Assembly (NCBI GenBank): GCA_963682175.1
Contig: OY821774.1
Coordinates: 43,290,201 to 43,354,200, forward strand
DNA length: 64,000 bases
From: Triglochin maritima
Taxonomy: Eukaryota; Streptophyta; Magnoliopsida; Alismatales; Juncaginaceae
Reading direction: 5' to 3'
Of this stretch, positions 57,082 through 64,000 are shown in pieces (positions within the stretch are counted from its first letter, which is position 1; every line of letters starts with the position of its first letter). Below the pieces are notes generated by a model that saw only the letters and a list, made by a program, of their open reading frames with translations, did not search any database and was not told the DNA's origin. The position numbers and the translations under genes were made by a program.

Positions 57082-57422
57082 GTAGAAATGTATACTTGGT
57101 GGTTGACATGGTTGCAAAGATCTGAAAAACAAGAGAAGAGAATCGAAAGGAAGAGAAAGAAGGAAGAAGGAAGGTGGTTGGGATTGTTATATGATTTTGT
57201 AAAAAATAAAAGGATCATTACATATGGTGACTACCCCACCTATTTATAGGTTGGTGGTTAAGTCAACTATACCCGATTAGTTGGGTACCTGATTACATGT
57301 AAAACAGTTATGGGTTAAGTGGATTTATAAACATCCACTTAACCTGATTACGTGAAGTACTTATCACCTGTATTAACAGAAAAGGATATGATTACAATAC
57401 TCCTTAATTATGAATTTTAACA
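57082..57422 (-). repeat. 3' LTR of the minus-strand copia element
   Basis: On the minus strand it runs TGTTAAAATTC...CATTTCTACA. It contains a TATA box (CCTATAAATAGG near 57239-57250), as does its partner. Confidence 0.93.
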
Positions 57423-57429
57423 GTCCCCC

Positions 57430-60400
57430 TCAAGTTGGAGGGTGAATATCATGAACTCCCAACTTGGAGACAATGAATTGAAAACGGGAATTGGCTAAAG
57501 GTTTGGTGAATATGTCTGAAATTTGCTGAGTACCACTGATGTGATGAGTTTTGATGAAGCCTTGCCGTATTTTTTCACGGATAAGATGACAATCAAGCTC
57601 AATATGCTTGGTTCGTTCATGAAACATTGGGTTGGCTGTGATGTGTAATGTTGATTGATTGTCACAATACAGTTCAGCTATTGTTGAATGAAGGATATGT
57701 AATTCTTCCAAGAGATTGATTAACCATGTGAGTTCAGAGCTAGCATTGGTCATGACCTTATATTCTGCTTCAGTAGAAGATCGTGAGATGGTAGATTGTT
57801 TCTTAGTTTTCCAGCAAATGAGTGATTGGCCAAGGAATATAGCAAAACCACTACTTGATCTCCTGGTTAATGGGCAGCTAACCCAATCAGAATCACAAAA
57901 ACCCTTTAGTATAATGTTATTCTGAGCAGGAAAGAGTAACCCTTGACCTGAAGCTTGTTTAAGGTATCTCACAATCCTTAGAGCAGCTTGATAATGTCTT
58001 TTTCCTAGTTTGTTCATGAACTGACTGAGATAGTTCACAGGATGAGTGATGTCGGGTTGAGTGATTGTCAAATACAATAGGCGCCCAATGAGTCTTCTTT
58101 AGTAAGTTAGGTCATGAAGGGGTTCTCTTGGATCTTCAGCTAGCTGGTTATTAACTTCAAGTGGTGTTGGAGCTGGTTTAGAAGCTAGCAAGCATGTGTC
58201 TTGAAGAATTTGAAAAGCATATTTCCTTTGGTTCAGGTTGATCTCTTTTTTACTTCTAGCCACTTCAAGTCCTAAGAAAATTTTTAAGCCTCCAAGGTCT
58301 TTGATATGAAATTTCTGCTTTAATGTGTCTTTGAGTTGTTTGATAACTTCATTATTATCACCTGCAATAAGTATGTCATCAACATACACAGGTATTGGTG
58401 TGAAAGAAGATATTGTTTTAGATGTAAATAAAGAATAGTCTACCTTTGATTGTTGAAAGCCTATATTGATTAAGGTGGTGGAAAGTTTCTCAAACCAACA
58501 TCCACTAGATTGTTTCAGACCATAAATAGACTTTTTTAGTTTGCATACAAGTGATTTATCATGAAGTATAAGACCTGGTGGTGGTTTCATGAAAATGTCT
58601 TCATGCAAGTCTCCTTGAAGAAATGCATTATTTACATCAAGTTGATGTAAATGCCATTTCTTAACAGCAGCCAATGCCAAGACAATTCTAACAGTAATCA
58701 TCTTGGTAACATGAGCAAAAGTTTCATAATAATCTAATCCCTCAATTTGGTTGAAACCCTAAGCTACAAGTCGAGCCTTATATCTCTCAATATCACCATT
58801 AGCCGTATACTTAATTTTATACACCCATCTACATCCAATTAACTTCTTATCTCTAGGTAACTCAACTAGATCCCAAGTATGGTTATGATTAAGAGCATTT
58901 AGTTCATTATCCATTTAGAATCAGTGCAAGCAGACTTATAAGAAGAAGGTTCTTGGTGAGAGTCAACAGAATTAATATAGTGATTATTTTGAGATGATAA
59001 AGATTGAGAAGTAAGATAGTTATGAATTGGGTACCTGGTTCCTCTTTTGTTGCTGCTGGAAAGAGGAACACTTACCTGATGATTGACTTCTTCTGTGTTG
59101 ACCACATTGCTTCTTAAGGTGGGACATTGGAAATCCTTAAGCATGACAGATTTGGTATGAGGTCTGACAGATCTTCTTGGTTGATTTGCTTCATTAGTCT
59201 GAATGTCAGGTTGTAGTGATCATGTATTATTGTGTTCTTCATGTTGTGTGATAATTTGGGTTTGGTTGTGATGGTTATTATTAACATCATTTCCTTGATT
59301 ATGTGGTGTGTCAATTGATTCATGATCATTAGCAAAGTCATGAACTGTAGTAGGTATAACAGTAGTATCAACAACTATAGTGGTGTCTATTTTAGTGGTT
59401 TTGTAGGGATAAATGTGTTCAAAGAAAAGAACATCTCTACTAACTATATATTTTCCTTTCTGAAGATCATAATGTCTATAACCTTTTTTGTCATGTGGGT
59501 AACCAACAAATACACTTTGAGCTCTTTTATCAAATTTATCATTGACTTGAAGATTAGTAGAAAAGCACAAGCAACCAAAAATTCTCAGATGAGCATAAGA
59601 TGGTTCTTTGTTGAAAAGTATTTCATAAGGTGTCTTATTGTGCAGTAATTTAGTTGGCATTCTATTAATAAGATAGGTGGTAGTTAATATGCAATCACTC
59701 CATAAGAAAGATGGCACATTATATTGGAACTTTAAGGTCCTAGCAGTGTCAAGTATATGTATATGTTTTCGTTCTACTATGACATTTTGTTGTGGAGTGT
59801 AAACACAACTCTTTTCATGCAAGATACCACGAAGTTTAAACAACTCTTGCATATTAGAAGCTAGAAATTCCAAACCATTATCACTCCCAACTCTCTTAAT
59901 TTTTGTATTGAATTGAGTTTGAACCATAGCAATAAAAGATTTGATGATATTGTAAGATTCTGACTTAACTTTCATAAGATAAGTCCAAGTAACTCTGCTG
60001 AAGTCATCAACAATGGTTAGGTAATATTGAAAACCATCAAGAGAAGGAACTGAATATTTTCCCCAAATATCTATATGAATCAAATCAAAAATCATACAAG
60101 TATTAGAAGTACTTAATGAGAAAGGGAGTCTAGTCTGTTTTGCAACAGGACATATGTCACAATGATTATGATTTATTATTCTAACATTATCATCCTTAGT
60201 AGCTATAATCTGCATCTTATGAATGGTATATGCCCCAGCCTGCTATGCCAGTCATATTTTTCTCTGTTGGTTGTCAACACTAAAGACTTCATTTGCTCTT
60301 GAGATTGATGTTGGTTGTTGTAGATATAGAGGTCACAATTTTTTTTACCCATACCAATCATCTTCCTCTTGGCAATATCCTGAATGAGACTAAAAGAATG

Positions 60401-61839
60401 GTAGAAACTAAATGAGCTAAATGACTGTTTGCTTCGCTTAGCTACTAAAATTACATTTAATCTGAATTCTGGTATGTATAAGACTTTATGAATAGTTAAA
60501 GAAGGATTAAGTCTAACTTGTCCTATAAACTTAGCTACCACCACCTTGTCATTAGGCAATCTAATAAGTATGTCATGATTTAATCTAGTAAGATTACTCA
60601 TCATTGATTTAGTTGCACATATGATCTGTAGCACCACTATCAATAATCCAAGAATCATTTGCAATAAATGAATAACATGAGGATATACTTGTATTTGTTG
60701 TATTTGCCTGAGTCACATTTTCTTTCTTATTTAGAATTTGCAATATCTGATCATATTGTTCCTTGGTGATGTTTGAATCTCCAAGTTGATTTTCTGCATT
60801 AGATGCTCTGCCTCCATCAGCTCTTTCATTTGCTGGAAACTTCTTGTTCTTTTGATTGTTTTTTTGGAGGAAAACCAACATTCCGGTAGCATCTCTCAAC
60901 TAGGTGGCCAACCTTTTTGCAATTTGTGCAAAAAGGTTTCTCTCCCTTGTTTGGCATGTTGCTGCGATTAGTTTGCTTTGGGTAATTGCTGGGTTGATTG
61001 CTGTAATTGCTGGATTGATTGTCATAGTTGTTGGATTGATTGCTGAAGTTGTTGTTCCTACCAGTAGCTAATGCAGTAGCATATGGTAATAACTGGCTTG
61101 AATCACCCACTTGTCTTTGTTTCTGTTCTTGCAATATCAATGAGAATACTTTTGAGACTGGTGGTAGTGGTGTAGATAGTAGGATTTGTCCTCTTATTCC
61201 AGAAAATGATCCATTTAAACCTAAAAGGAACTACAAGGTTTTCTCCTGTTGCTCTCTCTCATGCACTTCTTTCATAAAACCACATTTGCATCCTTTACAG
61301 TTGCATGTAGGTAGTGTAGTGTAGGCAGATAATTCATCCCAAATGCCTTTTAATTTGGAAAAATAATCTCTAACACTATAGTTGTCTTGATTTAATGAAG
61401 CCAAAGCCCTCTTTAATTGAAACAACATTGGCAAGTTTGTTTGAGAGAAACGATCTTTTAGATCTTTCCATACTTCTTGAGTTGTATCATAGTATATAAC
61501 TGTATCAACCAGTTAATGATCTAATGAACTTAAAATCCATGACATAACCATGTCGTTAGCCCTACTCCACTTAGCATAATCCTTTGGTGATAGTTGTTTA
61601 GAAGGTCTAACAATACTTCCATCTACAAACCCTAGTTTATCCTTAGCTCCTAAAGCCATGCGCATAGCTCTCGACCAGGTGGGATAATTATCCCCATTAA
61701 GGACCTTAGAAACAAGATTAACACCAGGATTATCAGTTGGCAGTAGATTATAAGGTTTACCAGATTCTTGATTAATGATTGGGGAATTGGGAGTGTCTCC
61801 TGTGGCCATTATGTTGTTTTCTTGCAAGTTTTTCTTCAA
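57430..61839 (-). pseudogene. Ty1/copia gag-pol, broken, minus strand
   Basis: Reading from 61839 downward: gag with the N-terminal NPGVNLVSKVLNGDNYPTWS and UBN2 region, a CX2CX4HX4C knuckle (CTNCKKVGHLVERC, about 60900-60945), protease WIIDSGATDHMC (about 60612-60650), integrase (60215-59220, with HHCC remains and the D,D,E core), reverse transcriptase (58701-58099, YVDDILIAGD near 58370) and RNase H (58077-57430). Interruptions include a TAA at 61515, a TAG at 61233 where the frame continues on the other side, frameshifts near 60880, 60640 and 60205, a region of frameshifts at 58700-59220, and a stop at 58101. The element could move only with proteins supplied by another copy. Confidence 0.93.
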
Positions 61840-61960
61840 ATCTCAGAACTGATGAAATCTGGTTGTGTGGAACTGAAGCTTTTCTTGATTCTTTGATTCC
61901 TTTTGGTAATCACTTATTCACAAAAAAAATCTGGTTGTGCGGAATCTTGAAAGGATCGTT

Positions 61961-61972
61961 CATCTGATACCA
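61961..61972 (-). other. Primer binding site, minus strand
   Basis: Read on the minus strand, TGGTATCAGATG directly follows the LTR end CATTTCTACA and matches the initiator-methionine tRNA site. Confidence 0.9.
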
Positions 61973-62304
61973 TGTAGAAATGTATACTTGGTGGTTGACA
62001 TGGTTGCAAAGATCTGAAAAAAGAGAGAAGAGAATGAAGAGAAGGAAGAAGGAAGGTGGTTGGGATTGTTATATGATTTTGTAAAAAATAAAAGGATCAT
62101 TACATATGGTGACTACCCCACCTATTTATAGGTTGGTGGTTAAGTCAGTTATACCCGATTAGTTGAGTAACTGATTGCAAGTAAAACAGTTATGGGTTAA
62201 GTGCATTTATAAACACCCACTTAACCTGATTACATGAAGTACTTATCACTTGTATTAACAGAAAAAGATATGATTACAATACTCCTTAATTATGAATTCT
62301 AACA
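61973..62304 (-). repeat. 5' LTR of the minus-strand copia element
   Basis: 332-bp partner of 57082-57422, next to the primer site. The two differ mainly by a short indel in the AGAGAAGAGAA region and scattered substitutions. Confidence 0.93.
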
Positions 62305-62309
62305 CAAAT

Positions 62310-63328
62310 GATAGGTATGTAACTAAGGCTATAAACTTTCATGAATAAAGATCATATAGTCATGCGAGTTTGACAATAATTGTAACAAGAATTCCTCAAT
62401 TGGTTTCAAATCACGACGACAGACGAACTTTCAGTTTAAGCAAAAACTCACCGTAAGAATGATTTCTTTTGCATAAAAACAGATTAATTGGTTTTAATTA
62501 TGGTCTTACTGAAGATAGGAAGAAGGGAAAAAGAAAAGAGTGGAATTCTTTATTGTTTCAGCAAATAGGACTGAAAATCAAGATTCATTGTTTTGGCAGA
62601 TCGATTTACTTAACTTGATTTGTGATTAATTAAGCTCGAGCGTACCAGGCGGAGATCAATATTATCGACGAAAAAAGATGAAGAAATCTAACTTCTACGG
62701 AATTTCAAAAGGACTTGGAATCAGCTCGTTTAGCTATTGAATTGTTGTTGAATTATTGAGTCTAATTGAAGTATACACAAGTGAGCTCACTGGTTCAAAT
62801 TCAAGTTTAACTCGACATCTTTATTTGTGAAGTTTCTACAAAAGGATATTGACTTTACAAGGAAATTCGCTAACATTTCTTTAGATCCTAAGAGATCTGT
62901 ACATTTCTATTAATTTGTTTTATTTTCTAAAGTTGACCAATATTACTTATATTATCACTATGGAGAGGTATAGCAAATGCATTTAACAAGTTGAATTAAC
63001 ACATATACAATACTGACTGCAAAAGTCGTGATGCAACGATATGCCACGTAGTTTGCATTCCCGCCGCAATTTTTCATAATTATTCTAATAATTGGTTTCA
63101 CACATGCTAATGACTTTATTGGAAAGTAACGTCCAACTTTTGAGTTGGTAATTGGTATTGACTTTCATAACGAAGAATTACGCTTTATATCTTTATTGTT
63201 TTAGACTAATTGTACATCGATAAATCTTAAGAAGCTACAACAGTGTTTAGGGTGTTTGTTACCTTGAAGAATAGTGGCATTGGTACATTTAAAGTTATAT
63301 AACATCGTTAAAAGGCTTATGTGTCGTC
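62310..63328. other. Gene-free DNA
   Basis: No gene or element boundary supported. Confidence 0.5.
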
Positions 63329-64000
63329 GGTAGGATTTCGTGTCCTTATGTATATATATATTTTAAAAAATTCAAATTTTCAACAATTTTTTTGTACATT
63401 AATTTGTGTTTATTCTAATATCATGCAATCCTACATATATTAAAATAAATCATAAAAAAATAATCATACCTAAAGATTCTCTAAAACCTTTAAAAGATCC
63501 GGAGTCGCGTTGCCCGTTGAATCGCTCGTCGATTCGTCTCCAAGTATTCACCAAACTCTAAACAAGATTAGAGAGAAATGCGCTAGTCAATCAATCTCTA
63601 ATAAGGCTTAGAATCTAGCTAATAACTCATTTTTAAGCTTCTGAGATTTCTTTCTCCAAAACTTAACACTATTAAAAGATTTTTGTGGTGATTAATGGAG
63701 AGATTAATGAGAGAGAGAATTTTTGCATTAACATAAACAAGTAGGATGATGAGTCCTTTTATAGGCTCCCAAAACGTCCTTATCAAGAACTATTCTTTAG
63801 TCATTATCTCTTGCTTATTCTCTCCTAAAATTAATCTCAAATTTCCACATAAGCACCGTAAAAATGTTTTATTAAATATGGAATTAATCCAACTCATGAT
63901 TTAATTAATCTCTTAATAATTCAGACAGAAATCGTATTGTTCGGTTGACCAATAATTTTTCTCGGTTAACCGAATCATTCGGTTTTAACACGTGTTCGGT
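63329..64000 (-). repeat. Copia-family LTR in reverse orientation, cut by the window edge
   Basis: Reverse complement of the 3' part of the LTR family seen at 45571-46353 and 38377-40028. It starts GGTAGGATTTCGTG (the expected TG mutated to GG), includes the CCTTTTATAGGC TATA region near 63753 and continues beyond position 64000. Whether a full element follows cannot be told. Confidence 0.85.

Larger units (their letters stand above)
57082..62304 (-). mobile_element. Ty1/copia element on the minus strand
   Basis: Two similar LTRs (57082-57422 and 61973-62304) begin TGTAGAAATG and end TAACA on the plus strand. A 5-bp duplication CAAAT flanks the element (57077-57081, 62305-62309). On the minus strand the primer site TGGTATCAGATG (61961-61972) follows the 5' LTR, and a CTTGAGGGGGAC tract (57423-57434) precedes the 3' LTR. 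All coding domains are present but broken. Confidence 0.95.

Overview
This window is plant nuclear DNA, most likely from a flowering plant and probably a eudicot. It is AT-rich, has no bacterial-style operons, and is dominated by Ty1/copia and Ty3/gypsy LTR retrotransposons and by Mutator-like, CACTA, hAT and PIF/Harbinger DNA transposons. Only one gene looks like an intact host gene: an intronless, GC-rich AGC-family protein kinase of the WAG/PINOID type at 22081-23208 (+).

Layout. 1-4.6 kb is intergenic with a solo LTR (3030-3774, 5-bp target duplication CTCGT). 4.58-14.08 kb is a nest: a GC-ended inverted-repeat element is split by a large copia insertion (5141-14002, target duplication TCTGG). 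That copia has LTR pieces in inverted orientation at both ends, and its 3' LTR is itself split by a 1.27-kb CACTA element (11582-12847). 14-21.1 kb is gene-poor. A hAT-type MITE (21111-21674, 8-bp target duplication) lies about 340 bp upstream of the kinase TATA box.

23.8-35.4 kb holds the most distinctive system. It is a 7.8-kb Mutator-like element (MULE A, 23834-31610) with two genes on the minus strand: a MuDR-type transposase and a plant-mobile-domain (PMD) gene. The two genes have duplicated promoter and 5'-leader cassettes. The element ends carry arrays of short hairpin units (arms GAACTCGGCA / TGCCGAGTTC, variable 7-nt loops) and a pair of G-boxes exactly 10 bp apart. 172 bp away, in opposite orientation, sits MULE B (31783-35391), a very similar copy that lost 4.2 kb, including the PMD gene, the promoters and the N-terminus of the transposase.

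35.4-46.6 kb is a decayed PIF/Harbinger transposase split by an 8.8-kb LTR composite (target duplication AATAC). The composite includes an inverted LTR of the same copia family as the first locus and a gypsy gag-protease element with no reverse transcriptase. 48.0-53.0 kb is a decayed copia element with 0.23-kb LTRs (target duplication CCTTG). 53.5-55.8 kb is a non-coding inverted-repeat element with its own hairpin-type subterminal repeats. 57.1-62.3 kb is a decayed copia element on the minus strand (target duplication CAAAT). The window ends inside another LTR of the first copia family.

Functionally the only cooperating set is the MULE system: the transposase of A could mobilise both A and B through the shared ends. 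All retrotransposon polyproteins here are broken by stops and frameshifts. No tRNA, rRNA or CRISPR array was found.
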